64,000 nt of DNA from Tyto alba. Taxonomy: Eukaryota; Chordata; Aves; Strigiformes; Tytonidae. Positions 38,391 through 57,400 of this stretch are shown in pieces. A program made the translations under genes and the position numbers. Location of the stretch: positions 15,091,489 through 15,155,488 of the forward strand of contig NW_024881322.1 in assembly GCF_018691265.1 (NCBI RefSeq), in the 5' to 3' direction. The notes under the pieces are model-generated. The model was not told where the DNA came from. It saw nothing but the letters and a program-made list of their open reading frames with translations, and did not search any database. Within the stretch, counting starts at the first letter, position 1. Each line of letters opens with the position of its first letter.

Positions 38391-38530
38391 CCCCGGCGGT
38401 TCGCCCCAGGCGGCGGCAGGAGGCGGCCCGGCCCGGCCCGGCACCTCCCCCGGGACCGCCGGGCGGGGACAGCCGCCGCACCGGGCCGCTCCCCCCCCGC
38501 TCGGTCCTCCCCCAAAAGCCTTTATTAAAG
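38050..38530 (-). promoter_or_regulatory. C7orf25: CpG-island promoter of C7orf25
   Basis: A very GC- and CpG-rich block in an otherwise AT-rich spacer; moderately GC-rich sequence continues to about 38830. On the minus strand it contains a strong YY1-type site (AAGATGGCGGC, within 38175-38186) in the orientation usual just downstream of start sites. Long open frames on both strands here are a by-product of GC content. The plus side may also be transcribed, since CpG-island promoters are often bidirectional, but I see no gene there. Confidence 0.7.
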
Positions 38531-41500
38531 GAGCGAAGGCGCGACGTGAGGTCAGCCAGGCCAGAGAGAAGGCACAAAGCTTCACCTTCAGCGGGGAAGA
38601 AGCAACCAGGGCTCGAGGCGTGTATCTCGATCAAGCTCAGCCAGCGAAAAAGGGGTCTTCCCCACCTAACTCCTGCTAAATGTGAGCAAGCGTCCTCCTT
38701 CCCCGCCCCGAGTCGCTGCTTATTCCCCAGCAGCAGACCCCCTCCCTCACCTCCGCCCTCCCTCCGTGCTGCAGCACTGCTCCCTGACAGCAGGGGAGGG
38801 CCTTGCCTTCTCCCCACCTACTCCTGGGGGCCGGTTCCCGCACTGAGCAATTGCCACTACGTGTCTAAATGATTTCACAACATCTGTGAGCCAAAGCAAG
38901 GTGCAAGGGGGCTACTGAACCTGTGTCTTCTAATCACATCGGAACTTACTTTAAGTAATAACCTCATGAAATGGCAATACTGTTCTCCTATCCCAATCCT
39001 ACTAGTTAAATAAAGCCCAAGGAAATTCTGTTCTCATAGGGGCCACACCAAGTTCCTCGCAGCAGATCGTCTTCCAGGACACGCAAACCAAGAGCGTTAC
39101 CTACTGTTAAGTAAGCAGCGTCTCTTTTTCCACTTTCAGATGACTGCATTTGGAACAAGATAAATGAAGCAAAGTCATACTTCATGGTCAGCTTAAGTAA
39201 TCAAGCTTGCAATTTGTTGTTTCACACAAATGAGCAGTGTGTCCACTTTATTCCCCCTTGACCCCACTTCATGCAGTGAGTTTTTTACAAAATAGAAAAA
39301 AAGCTAACATCATGTAACTAAAAAAATTAATATTTGAAAATGACCACAACCACCACATAATTTGTTACTCCGTTGCACTAGTATCTCTCACTCCTGAAGT
39401 GATTTTCTTCTGAGAAATACATCTCAATCACTATTTCCTTAAATTCCAAAGATTTTTAATGGAAAACTATGTAAATTAGTTATTATAGACATGCAGCCAC
39501 CCGAGTATGGCAATTATTTTATTCAGTGTAGGATTAAGCAGTTAAAAACAAAGTAACCTACACTCCAAATCACACCGCCTTCCTCATTAGAACAGTGTAA
39601 TATCAAGATCTTCCTACCACTAAGATTACCTAACACTCTAAATAAAGCCCGAATTCAACATATTATGAATATTCTTTCCAAATTACACCAAGTCCCATGA
39701 ACTTTGATTCTCTGTAGGGCCTAAGTATATCAGGGAGCTTCAAGATTCTGTTCACGATGCTGTAAAAAACATCTTTCTCCACTACCAACTCGATGGCTCA
39801 AAGTGAATGACCGACAACAAACCATTCTCATTTCACACAAAGCACAGAGCAATTAAATATTACCACAAAATGACGATAGGGCTATGAGACCATCCCTCAG
39901 AGACACAGCCAGAGGAAAGCATTCTCAGCGGAAAAGTTACAACTGATTATCATTTTGAAGCTTTTTGTTGTAAAAGGAGACTACGTACTAACATATGGTG
40001 CCATGATAGCCTAGTGACTGCATTCTCATCTTTCTCAAGGTACATTCCTATTTGCTCTCCAAAGAAAAATTAATGATCAAATGACACATTATTTTACCAA
40101 TTCAAACAGTTTACATTCTGAAAAACACTGAGGCAACCTGGTAGAAGAGGACATCCAGAACATCCAACAAGTGTACTAACTTCACACTGCCACCCTTTTA
40201 CAATGTTGGTCCATAACAACATGAAGTAAAGCCAGCAACGCTTCTGAAATACACAGTTCAGTAAAACTACCCCATGTGGGAATGGTTCTCTGTCCTCCTA
40301 CTGGGGTGGGGGAAAGTGGGCAAAAACCCCCTTGACATTTATAGTAATTATCGGGTATGTGAAAGGCAGCACTTTCCTCAGAACACAAAAGTTTCTATAA
40401 AATACACAGAACCGTTACTACGTTTAAATCATTAAACCACAGGAAAAAATGGAAGATACCTTTTTTTTTACTTCACTTTTAAAAAATTTGTAAAATTCTA
40501 CAGAGAATAAAATTGTTCAATTATTCAAAAAACAAGAAATACAAAAAAGAAACCACACCCCCAAATCTTAAAACATTTTTTTGCTTGCCTCGTTACCATC
40601 CGGGGAGTGAGATAGCGTGATTTATTTCAAAGTGCTTTGGTTTCAACTACTTCCCATAGGGTGTTCTTTGCTAATCAACTGTTTCTACTAGAGGAAGTAA
40701 CTAAGCTACTACAGTTCATGCTAACCATTTTCTGATGTACCTAGATGCATCTTTTCATATACAAAATTCCTTTAATTACATAGCATGAAAAACTGTGTAT
40801 GAATATTCAAGTAGCATTCTACTTTTCCAAATGATTCTTAAATTTAAGATCTAACAACACAGTCTCCAGTTTCAGTTCCTAGTTGTTCATTTTCTCTAGA
40901 AGAATCACAGTATGGATTGGTTTTCAGAGTAAAATACTCAAAAAGTGATCTGGACTAAGTCTTGATGAACCATTTGGACATAGCTTTTATTTCTGACATT
41001 AGTAAATAAAACTTCATTTATGGCATGCTTCAGAAATTCTTATTTACCTAATGCTAAAACATAAGAAGACAGACATTGGCAAGAACAGATCAATTAGTTT
41101 ACAGACTACTTTCTGCAGACTGACTCCTACTTTGTATTTTCTTCATTAGTTATAGCTGGCTAACATGTAACCAGTCAGGTTGCTCCCATACATGCTTAGC
41201 CTTAGGTACAGAGTGATCCAGCTACCGCTCCCAGTTCACTGTCAACATTTTAACAATCAGGCTGCTTTAAAAAAAATAAAATCTGAAAACAGTAATTGAA
41301 ATGGCTGCAGGTAAGACTACTTCTGCTGAAAAAAAGTACATAAATTTATCCTGTTTCTTTTTACAGTAGATTTTGTGTTTCTGTATAACCTGAATGACTC
41401 CACACATGTAACAAATATATTGATACATACACCCACACAGAATAATATTCACACATCTAGTTCTGCACCTGTAAAAGTTGTGATGCAGAAATTAAGTGCT

Positions 41501-42098
41501 CTTTTCATTACTGCTCCATTAGAGTTATCTTGCAAATTGGAAAATACTTCATCACGATTCCAGGGATAAAGTAATTATACTACATATTCTCATTTTGTTT
41601 CGTAACTCCTGTTTTTATTGATGGTGATAAATGCATTAAGTTTTCAGTAAAAGTTATTACTTCCATTATTTCTAACAGTATTTCAGTGTTGAAAAAGTGC
41701 AATTTCTAGGGCCACAAAAATAACCCAAGTAACACAAAACAAGTTCTTGAGACAAAAGTTGAGATAGTCAAGATCAAAGATGCCCAAGTAGATCACAGTT
41801 CACACTTGAAATGGAAGGTTATTCTGCCTTTTTGTGAAAGTACATGATCTTTTATACCAGATAAAACCATTTTTGGAAGTTAGTTAACATTTGAACAATA
41901 TTCCAAAGTGAAAAAATTAACTTGTCCACTCAAAATCTAAATTCTTTAAAAGAAGATCTAACAGGACTTCATCATGGCTCTGTGGAAAATTCTGTTTCCT
42001 CAACAATAACGACACTGAAATCTCAGCTTTATGCAGATAAACAAGCTATGATTAAAAAGACACACAGACACCTTCCCCCAAAACAGTGGCCTTCAAAT
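38531..42098. other. Spacer between PSMA2 3' end and C7orf25 promoter
   Basis: GC-rich up to about 38830, then AT-rich. No gene or clear repeat is visible. Both flanking genes are on the minus strand, so PSMA2 read-through would cross this stretch into C7orf25. Confidence 0.6.
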
Positions 42099-42104
42099 TT
42101 TATT
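42099..42104 (-). terminator. PSMA2: Poly(A) signal of PSMA2
   Basis: TTTATT on the plus strand reads AATAAA on the minus strand, about 270 nt after the PSMA2 stop codon. It is the first canonical hexamer downstream. Cleavage near 42080 would give a 3' UTR of roughly 290 nt. Confidence 0.6.
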
Positions 42105-42372
42105 CTTTAGCCTTTTTCAAGCTGTCATTATAACTTTACAGTTTGTACAGTATTTTGTGTACAAAGATTCCATGTCCCAAGGAAAAGAATTACCTGTAAT
42201 AAGATTCCATGTATTACAATATTAGGACTGTTGCATTTGCATCCATGATATTTAAAAAAATCTCTCAGACAAACCATGTAGAAATAAGTATGCAAAAACT
42301 GCAAACAAAACATTTGAGTAGCCAAAATTAAAAACACCTTTGTGTGAATCACACAGTCTTGCTCGGTTCCTA

Positions 42373-48132
<5,760 letters not shown>

Positions 48133-48495
48133 TTTGGAGCAGACCCCGCCGCTTCCCGCAGCGGCTCCTTCTGCGCAGGCGCCGCCGCCCCTCCCGCCTC
48201 CCGCACGTGGGCACGGCGAGCGCGCTGATTGGCGGAGAGGTGGAGACGAGCGGGGGCGAAGAGGCACGCGATTGGCGAAGGAGACCCGCGGCGAGGCATG
48301 CTGGCAGTGGAAGCCCCCTCCCTCCCCTCTGGCAGCGAAAGGAATGCTGGGGCATGAAGTCCTGGTGGCTGCCCTAGCCGTGCCGCGAGGTGCTTCGGGA
48401 ACTTGGTTTCCCAGAGGGCTCCGCGACCGACGCGCATGCCCAGTGCACCCTCGGGGGAGCGACCGCCTTCCTCCTCAGCGGGGCTGTGTGGGAGC

Positions 48496-49915
48496 ATGGC
48501 GGTTCTGCTGCTGGTTTTCCCTTCGCTGCCGCGGCTTCACGGGCTCCTTCAGCGCTGCTGGGGGCGGCTGGAGTGCAGCCTCTCGCCGGGTTTCTCCGGG
48601 GGCCGGAGCCCACCCTGGGGTTGGTAATGGCTTAGTCCCCTCCCGGCTGAAGGAGAACGCGGCATCGGGGCTGCGCGGTCCCTTTGTACTGTTGAACGGC
48701 GGAGGCAGGGCTCTGGGCCAGGACAGCGCGCAGCAGTGAGGGAAAAGGGCGGGAGGTGGGGAAGTCAGCAGCAGCCGCGTCTTATTTCCTCGCCTGCACG
48801 CGAAAATGGGGCTTGGCTGTAATGAATTACCTGGGGTTTTTTTAATTCTTTTTTCTTTTCCCTTCAGGACCAGCACTAGCTGTCCAAGCTCCAGCTTTTC
48901 TTCCAGAGCCAGTTAGCGATGCTAGAGAAAGTAATGAGGCGCCTGGCCTCTTAGATAGCATCTTATGGATGGCAGCACCAAAGAAAAGACGCAGCATTGA
49001 GGTGAACCGTTGCAGGCGCAGAAATCCCAATAAGCTTATACCAGTAAAGGTAATCACTAAATTCCCATGGACTGCAAGTAGTTTTGTTAGTGGCAAACGG
49101 GCATGGTAGAGTAAGATTTAGAGCAGTCATTCTTCATCTCGCTTATTTTAGAGAATCATTATAGTGGTCAATACTAACTGAAAAAACTTTCTGGAATTTC
49201 TTTATAAATAAGCTTAAAAGACACTGTAATCTTCAAATTATTTTGTAACAGGTATATTCATCCTATATGACAGTAGTCTGTAGTGAAATAAACAGTGACA
49301 GGTTAGGTGTAAGACAACAAAGTGTGAATTTTAGATAAACAGCTGGTATAAATGGAAAATATTTATACTTTCTATGTGTCAAATTGAGTTGATAGGTCTT
49401 TAGTCTTCCAAACATCAACAGGCATAATGACTTAGATATTCATTTCATAGATTCATTTTAATAGTAAGCATGTGGCAAAGCAATACGTTTCAGAAAAATT
49501 ACTTAGAAGAAAAGTGACTTAGAATAATAAATTTTGAGAAGGTAGTTGAATTTCTCTGGTTTTTCATTTAACGTCTTTAGTAGTTTGTGATTGTTCCCTG
49601 TTTCTTTTGTTGCTATTGTTCAAATTACAAAATTTCCTGGTTTCCCCTGCCTTTTTTTAGAGGAACATAGATGTATGTCCTGAGTGTGGAAACTTGAAAC
49701 AGAAACACGTCCTTTGTGGCTACTGTTATGCAAAGGTCAAAGCAGAAACTCAACTGATAAGGATGGAAATACGTAAAAAAGAAGGAGGACCATTTAATAC
49801 TCCAACTGTAGAGACGGTTGTCCTTTATGATGGAGAAAAGCCCACGGAAGAAGATAAAAGCAAGCGGATCATTGAAAGAGCCAGGAAGCGTCCATCTTGG
49901 TTTGTTCAAAATTGA
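48496..49915 (+). CDS. MRPL32: MRPL32, mitochondrial large ribosomal subunit protein bL32m (186 aa, 3 exons)
   Basis: Component of the mitochondrial 39S subunit. Coding exons are 48496-48619, 48868-49049 and 49661-49915, giving 186 residues (human 188). Exon 1 encodes an Arg/Leu-rich presequence ([20 protein letters not shown]). Exon 2 reaches the conserved [20 protein letters not shown] (71-90). Exon 3 holds the zinc site with Cys108/Cys111 and Cys121/Cys124, and the C-terminus RPSWFVQN. In mouse and yeast this protein is matured by the m-AAA protease (established for the family). The start at 48496 has a strong context (A at -3, G at +4); an in-frame ATG at 48436 in a weak context would add 20 residues. 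The exon 1 donor must be GTTGGT at 48620 to keep the frame. The intron 2 donor is GTAATC and both acceptors have strong pyrimidine tracts. Confidence 0.97.
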
Positions 49916-50258
49916 TGCTATAGACCTAATGCTAACAAAACCAGCAAGGAATATGATTGTCAAGAATGTTTTCCTCATTTCGCTCACTCGATGTTGATAG
50001 AGGAAACCTGGGAACTTTTGGGAAGCCCACTTGATTTGCATGTCATGCGGTATGGTTTTGCAGTCACGTGGTGTTTCGGTGGCATGCGGTGGGAAATGCT
50101 TCTCAGTGATGCATCACAGCAGTCAGCAGTCAAAGAGAAAACACCATCTACCTTGGGTTTGGACACCTGCATACACTATACTGAATATATGCTAATGTTC
50201 TGTGATGATTTTGTAAATAACTTTTTTTTTAACAAAGGGAAAACATTCACAGATATAA

Positions 50259-50264
50259 AATAAA
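50259..50264 (+). terminator. MRPL32: Poly(A) signal of MRPL32
   Basis: AATAAA lies about 345 nt after the MRPL32 stop codon at 49913-49915, followed by T/G-rich sequence at about 50291-50310. The 3' UTR would end near 50285. Confidence 0.7.
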
Positions 50265-53200
50265 GTATGCTAAGTTCCCCAGGGAAATCGGCTTTCTGGT
50301 TTTGGCTGTTACTCTTTTCCTGGGTGGGGGGAGGGGGAGAGTTGAAAACCAATGTCAATTAGATACTAAGTATATTTGCAAGGAAGGATACAGTTACCTG
50401 GTTATTTCCATGGCTTTTAACAGAGTCTGCCTGGTCTCCACAACACTGCTTTTTGAGATACTGGGTGTACTGGGTGATATTCCTGGTTTTGAGCAAAATA
50501 GCGATTGCCATGTAGTATTCATGCTTTTTCTGTAACCGGACTGAATGTTAAGTGTTTCTTGATGTTGTCAGTGTACAAAACAATTTTCCGTCTTTATGGG
50601 TTAGGGAAAGCCTTTTTTTTTTCCTTCCACTCAAAGTACACTTGATGTCTTCAGTGAAATAACAAATTGAAATGTAATCACTGGAAATCTGTGAATTTCA
50701 CAATGGTCAAAGCTGATGTTTTGCAGTCATTGCCATTAAGTAGTCAGGGTAGTCAGTGTGTGCTTGGAAAACCAGAACTAACAGCAGTGCCTTCCTGTCT
50801 TAAGTCTTCTATGCAGAGGGGGCAGCTCTGCTCTCTGCTGTCCCTCAGTACCCTGCAGTGGCACAGTTAGAGCACCCAGCTCTGGGTTTTCACTTTGGTT
50901 TTAGCCACACAGTAGCACCATTGCATTTAAAAATAAGACTGTTTTGAATTTTAGGTTGGGCTTTCAATATGCAAGCAGTACTGTGATGTTATGGCTCAGC
51001 CAGTGTAATAGCTCTTTGCTGCCCAAAAATGCAAGCCTGCTCCTAACCCTGGCAAGGTTGACCCTGTGTTTTCTTGGTGCTTGAGTGTTTCTGCTCCTGT
51101 GCTGGTTCAGGGAGCTACACTGACAAAGAACTCTTCCCTGGCTTTCTACACCTTGGTTTTTAGTGGGTACCTCCTGTAGCTTGACTCCTGTCAGGATCAA
51201 AATAAGTAACAATATGGACAGTAGGAATATGAAAATGGTGGGCACAGGACCATGCTTTCCAGAACAGCCTTTGTACGTGGCTGAGCCAATTATACCTGCT
51301 CAAGGAGTGGGCTCGTGTGCTGTAACATTTCACTTCTGCTTTCCTTTCTCTGGATTCCATGTTCTGAAACAACTGGTAGGAACAGATGTTAGTTGAGATG
51401 TTATATTTCCTCCTTATTCTAAAGGAGTGATGAAAGCTGATAAGTCTAAGTCGATGCCATCTAGTTGACGATATCTAAGCAAACAAGATAAGTTCTTTTC
51501 TATTTGTCCAAACAGGATTTATTCCAGTCATACCTGTTTTTCACTTACTCAGAACTGAAGCCAATAAAAGGTGGCAAGCAGGATGCAGAGGAAGGCTTGC
51601 TTTTGACAGAGCTGCATGGGATGAGACTGATGCATTGGAGGTGAGATTAGCCAAGCAGTAAGACAGGTCTATTGTCCTGAGGGAAGGGTGTGTATGCATT
51701 TTTAGGGAGAGGTGAGGTTTTTTTGTTCCTTTGTCCACATATCGGACCATTTACACGTTACTGTCCTAGTTGCTTTTTATATATTTATTTTTTTGACAAA
51801 GGTTCTGTAGAGAAATAAGTTAAACTAGCACGGGATGTTGAGAGTCATGGGTTAATTTCTCAGAAACACAGAGGTATTTAAAAAAAAAGACTTTCTAAAT
51901 ACGAGAGACAATATGTGGTTTCTGCTAATGCAGTAATAATTATACTTGGCAGTATATTACATTAGTTTTTTGAATTATAGTGTCAGTGAAGCAATGAAGA
52001 TGCTTTACAGCGTTCTTATGAAACATGAGTGAAGTTATGCTGTGTCAGCATGAGACATTTTAAGATACTTGCTAGGTGATGATTCATTTCACAGCCATAC
52101 TGCTCATGTTAGTACTGCATTTGTACAATCCCGACAAGAAGAGATGCTTGATAACGTTTCATAGTAGTTTCTGAGTAATGTAAGGGAGAAAAAGTCATTA
52201 AATTATCTGGTTATTATGGTCTCTAAAAGAAACAATTAGAAACAACTGACAAATATTGAAGATTTGTATATGCAATTGATATCGTACCAGTTAATTTTCC
52301 AAAAAATAAAATATCTTCAGTGAGAGTCAGAGCAGTTTTGTTTGAATGACTTGTCCTTCAAAAGAAAAGGAAAGCTCACTTTCCTAGCTTCATTTTACTA
52401 ACACTGACAATACAAAGCTCCATTAATTAAAAAAAATAAAAAAGATTTCCAGAATTCCTCTAAAACATGGCATATCTGTTACTTGAAATAAACCCTGTTT
52501 ATATGTAGTTTTGAAAGAAATATAAATTGCAATAGTGCTAATATATAAACATACACTTTTTGAAGCAATGTAAATTAAAACTAACAAAAAGCAAGCTGGT
52601 TGTTAGAAATGCTGTACTCCAGAATCCATTTAAAACCAAAAATTATATGCCTTGGGAATTTCACATTGATACATTGGGAACCTGCTAGTAGTTGAAAAAG
52701 GCATTAATTTTTGTCTGAAATTTTAATATTATTAAATACATGCCATATTTGATTATGTTTTTCTTCTGTAAGGATTTTATGTTAAAATTATTTTATTTTA
52801 AGAAAGAGCCATGAAGATGAGGTAATATCCTAGAACACAAGGATGCCAGTTGCTAAATGATTTTGTATCATAAAGTCTGCAGAAATAGACGTGATGTCTC
52901 ACAGTGATCAATTATGATATCCATAGAGGTTGATAAACCAAGTTTCTCTTTAATCTCCCATGTAGCTAGGAATTTTTAATAAAAGGTTTCTGCACAGTCC
53001 TCATCTATTCCTTTGAACACAATATGCCAGGAAGAGCTGGCGGTTGCTATGAAATATACTTCTTTACAGCACTAGGTGGCAGAGGAGTGTAACTTTCTGG
53101 TAGGTGCAAAATAAAAGCCAAAGAGCATTAGTGAGCTAGGAAACAGTGTCAGATTCAAGAAATTTGCACCTGTGTAAGCAAAAGATCTGCAAAAAGACTA

Positions 53201-54436
53201 AGTTTGCCAAGTAGGAAGTAAAACACAAGAGCTGTTATAAGACACAAGCTGATCTATTGTAATTCATTGTTTCAACTAAATTTAATTGGTTCTATACTGA
53301 GAACTAACGTGCTGTCTCTTGTGCATGTTTATGCACTTCTGCTCTTTGCCTGGTGAATTATTTGAAATTGCAGTTGTACCTATCATTTTTCCCTAACGAG
53401 GTAGTGGAGCTCTTTTTACACCTCTTAATTACAGATGGATTTCTGTGTTGCTTTGTATGCCTAGTATATTCAGTTAGTTGACATTTTATTTATGCGGCTA
53501 GAAAGTCCTGCAAATAATAGGTCTGGCGGCATTCCAGTGAGTTTCAAGGTGTAACTGCCTTGAATTTGTAGAGTCATAAGGATCAATTTGCAAACAACAG
53601 ACATAGAATGGAAAGAAAACCAAACTAGTGTGGTGTTCAAGTGAATATTAGTTGCTTAGAAGGGCATAGAAGATGGTGTGCTCCATCAACGTTTTAAGAT
53701 GTTTTGGAAGCACATCAGTGATGAAGGTGCCTGCATCTTCAGAACTTACTTATAAGATACTAGCAAAAATCCTTCTTTTACCTCACATGACTGCATTGTG
53801 TAATTTGTACGGTGAATGACAATCAGTAATTACAAGTTGTTTCCAGATACTTTGCTTAACTCAACCTGCTAAAGACTTTAAGAATGGGGCCAAATGGGAG
53901 GAAAATCAGTGAAAGGAATGAGAAGGAAGTAGGCCATGTAGCAGGGATGGATCTAGTTTTACTTACTCTATGTGTATTTCTAGGAAATTCTGTTGAAGTC
54001 AGTGGAGTGTAATTCAAGGCAGAATTTGGTCCAGTGTACTGGAACCCTGGACATACAGATATATGCAAGTACGTACAGATTTTTAATGCAGAGCATATAC
54101 CTGTGAAACTTGAAACTACTGCTGAATACCAACAGGATTGGGTTTACACCTGAAAACTAAGGTTGCATTTGATGAATGTAGTAAATTAAGTCTGATCTGT
54201 TAATACTTGAATTTCTATCAAACATCCTATATTTCAGTTCCTTCTGGTTGAGGACAATGTGCCTATTTAGAAGAAGGGGTATAGGACTCATTTCATATTG
54301 AATGTGCTGGATAAACATGAAAAGCAAAACTGAAACTGCTCTGGAGCAGAAAACCCAAAACAAAAGCTTTTGTGGAGTTGTCAGTGTACAATATTTGGCA
54401 GGGATTTCTCTAAAGCCTCACTATTGGAGCATGTGA

Positions 54437-54461
54437 TTTTTTTTTTTTTTTTTTTTTTTTT
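54437..54461. repeat. Poly(T) run of 25
   Basis: T25 followed by AAATAAAGC. No associated retroelement body is recognisable upstream on the minus strand. Confidence 0.9.
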
Positions 54462-57400
54462 AAATAAAGCAGATTTCCTGCTTTTAAGATGGTAGGTCAA
54501 AGACAGAGAAGCAAATATTTGGAAAATCACTAGGCAGAAAACCAATCATATTATTTTTTTCTTAAGTGTCATACCTTCTAAAGCCATGGTATGATTTTGA
54601 AAATTTGGGATATACTTAGTGTGTTCTGATCATCCAAATACGCAAGCATCTGCTCTTTCCCTTGGTTTCCTGAAAGGGTCCAGACTCTTCTCTGTACAAG
54701 GTGGTTCTGACGGAGTTGTTCTCACAGCACGAGCATATAGGAATGTTTTGCCTGACGTGTCCTGTGTATGAGTTTGATTAACCTTTTGTGTGTCCTAAAT
54801 CTGGGACCAGCTCACAAGGCTCAAGAGGAATAGGCCCATTAACTGCGGTGTGTGTCACGGTGTAGGAAGGACAATCAGTCCCTACTTACACACCTGACAT
54901 AGCTCTTACATCCATTCCCAAGGTCCACTGATGCTGTTTCTATTCCCAGCCCTATCACCTAGGCTCATCAGCTTGTCTAGAAATAGGGCTTACAGCTCTA
55001 TTTTCCATTATGGTGTAGCTCTACAGCACATTCTGTGAAATTCTTCCAGTGGAATTAAGGATTTTGAACAGGCTATTGGAAAGATGTAGGTTGAATTTTA
55101 TAATCTGAGATTAAATTAAAAACAAAGAATAGTGATTTTAAAGGAACTATATTGAATAGCTTAAGGCTCAAAATTGACAGACTAGTCTTGTAGGAGAGGT
55201 TTGTTGTACATATATTGGGTTCGGAAGTTCCTACTCGTTCACCTTTTGGCTGTTCCTACTCAGTCATAATCAGATCAAGCAAAGCATTTAAGATGTTTTG
55301 AAGAATAACATCAGGACTCAGTCCAATTAAAGATATATAATTCTGTCACTCTTAAACAGAATAATTGATACCTGGATCTTCAAGAAGCTGTTGATGTCAG
55401 TAGGATGTCTTTTCAGGGAAATTGTAATGCCAAGTGACTGAGAGGCAGGCTGTAAAGCATCAGGCTGTTGTGTTACAAAGTCATTTAATGAGATCATGAA
55501 AGTGTTTTTTAAGCAAAATCAAGGAGATAAAACTTAAGTGTTTCAATTGCCAACACCCATCATGATACATCACTTGAGCCCATAAGTCCATCTCTGCCAT
55601 AGTCCTTTGGATAAAGTCATTTATGAACAAAGAACGTAATCTTTTAGGAGTTCTGGAGAATGCTAAGACATTTTAATTTCTCTTGTCTCAAATAAATCCT
55701 TCTCAAGTATTTTTGTCCAGCACAGAGTAGATTACCACAAAGTTACTATGAAAAAGAAATGGAGGAAGGGTTGAAGACCAAGAAGGTACAGTCATTGGTA
55801 AGTACGTAGAAATTAGAGGCATCCTGTTGCTGTGTATGTAATACAACAAGTACAATAGGAGTTACTGCAAGAAACATACCTACATTGTGCAACTGAGTGA
55901 ATAACTGCAAAGTACTCGTCTGTGGCACTGCAGAAATGGGTGGTGGAGCAAATACCACTCCATCATGCATCACTTTCATGTTAGTAATTTATATTGGAAG
56001 CTAAATGACATGATTTCTACTTCACAGGTGGCAAACTGAGGTGCAAAAAGAGCAAGTGAACTCCTCAAAATTGTTCCCTCCGTCAGTGGCAGAAGAAGGA
56101 ACTGAAGCTATTTGCAGATTATCAGCCTGTTGTATTCTCTGCTGTGTCACAGATTAGGGAATAATAACAATTATCACTTGCAGTGGCCATTAATCTAGCT
56201 AGGTTTGTGTTTTGATCAAGCAGGCTGCTGCGAAGATACTATGACAGGCCCATGAGGGCCTTTATCCAGAGCTCTTCAGATAAGATGGAAATCTGTTTCA
56301 TTACTAAATGATACCTTCATTTTTTCTCCTTTCACTTGAGAACAGGAGGAAAAACTGATTTCTGTAAGAAGCTTCCAAGGACCAGACTCAATCACTTCTC
56401 ATATGCAGAAGAATGTCTTACCCTAAAAGAAAAGCCCTTCTGTGCAGTGAGGTTATTTATAAGAGCATGTCTCACCTGGACAACAATGACAGAATGAATC
56501 TGTCCCCAGTAATTTTATAATGTATGAATCTGAAAATAAGTGTAGTCCTGGACATAAAGATTTCTCCTCCACAGATTAGATTCCATTGGTGCAGGAATAA
56601 GGTGCCTTCTTTATCTGCTGTATTACAAGACTTTCTGTCTAATAGGAAAAAAAGCCCAACCCCCAAAAAAAGCAATTAAATTCTTTGGAAAAAAAACACA
56701 AGAACATAAGTTACGGAGATAATTCACCAGCAAAACCAGAAGTACCAATGTGCAAAGAATTGGTTTAGATCACTTCTCAAATAAAACATTTTTCCTCTGA
56801 GATACTTCATGCTGAAAAATATGAAGGAAGGGAATTTGCAATAATTTTTTCCCTTTTCTTTCCTATCAAAGAGATGTACTTTGCTTTCAAGCCACCAGGG
56901 TGTAGCTTTTTCATCCTGCTGATTTGGCAGGTGCTGGGATCCCTGAATCTGTTGCTTAGGTTATATGACTCAGATTCAACAGGCAACCGGTTGAGAACAA
57001 GTAGTCTTGATCAAAAGTGATTTAATTATTTTCAGTTTTTTGATGTTATAATGACACTGATTGCAATGACTGTATCTTCCCAAGAGCATAGACATTGGCT
57101 TTGTTAATACAATTTTCAAAAATGCTATCTGTATCAGGAACGTAGCACTTGAAGGAGTGAAAAAAAGGACTCCATATCATTCTTTGACGGATCTCATAGC
57201 CACATTTGGGTCTGAGAAATATGACGGAGAATTTGAGACTTTAAGCAAGATTCCTTTCTTTCCAAAGCTAAAGCTGAAATGAAAAAGTCATAACTAGTGA
57301 TAAATATGTTTCACAAAGTTTTCTCAGTCTGTAGAGGTAAAAAACTAAGAAAATAAAAGTTCCTTGATGAATTCAGAACTGTAGAGAGCATTGTCAGGCA

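Noticed and set aside
37923..38872. Long open frames of 114-220 codons on both strands in the C7orf25 CpG island
   Set aside because: Composition is Pro/Arg/Gly/Ala-rich as expected from GC-rich DNA, frames overlap on both strands, and there is no domain or splice support.
40900..40945. Possible CR1 tail (AATCACAGTATGGATTGG)
   Set aside because: Only about 20 bp resemble the CR1 tail and nothing on either side continues the match.
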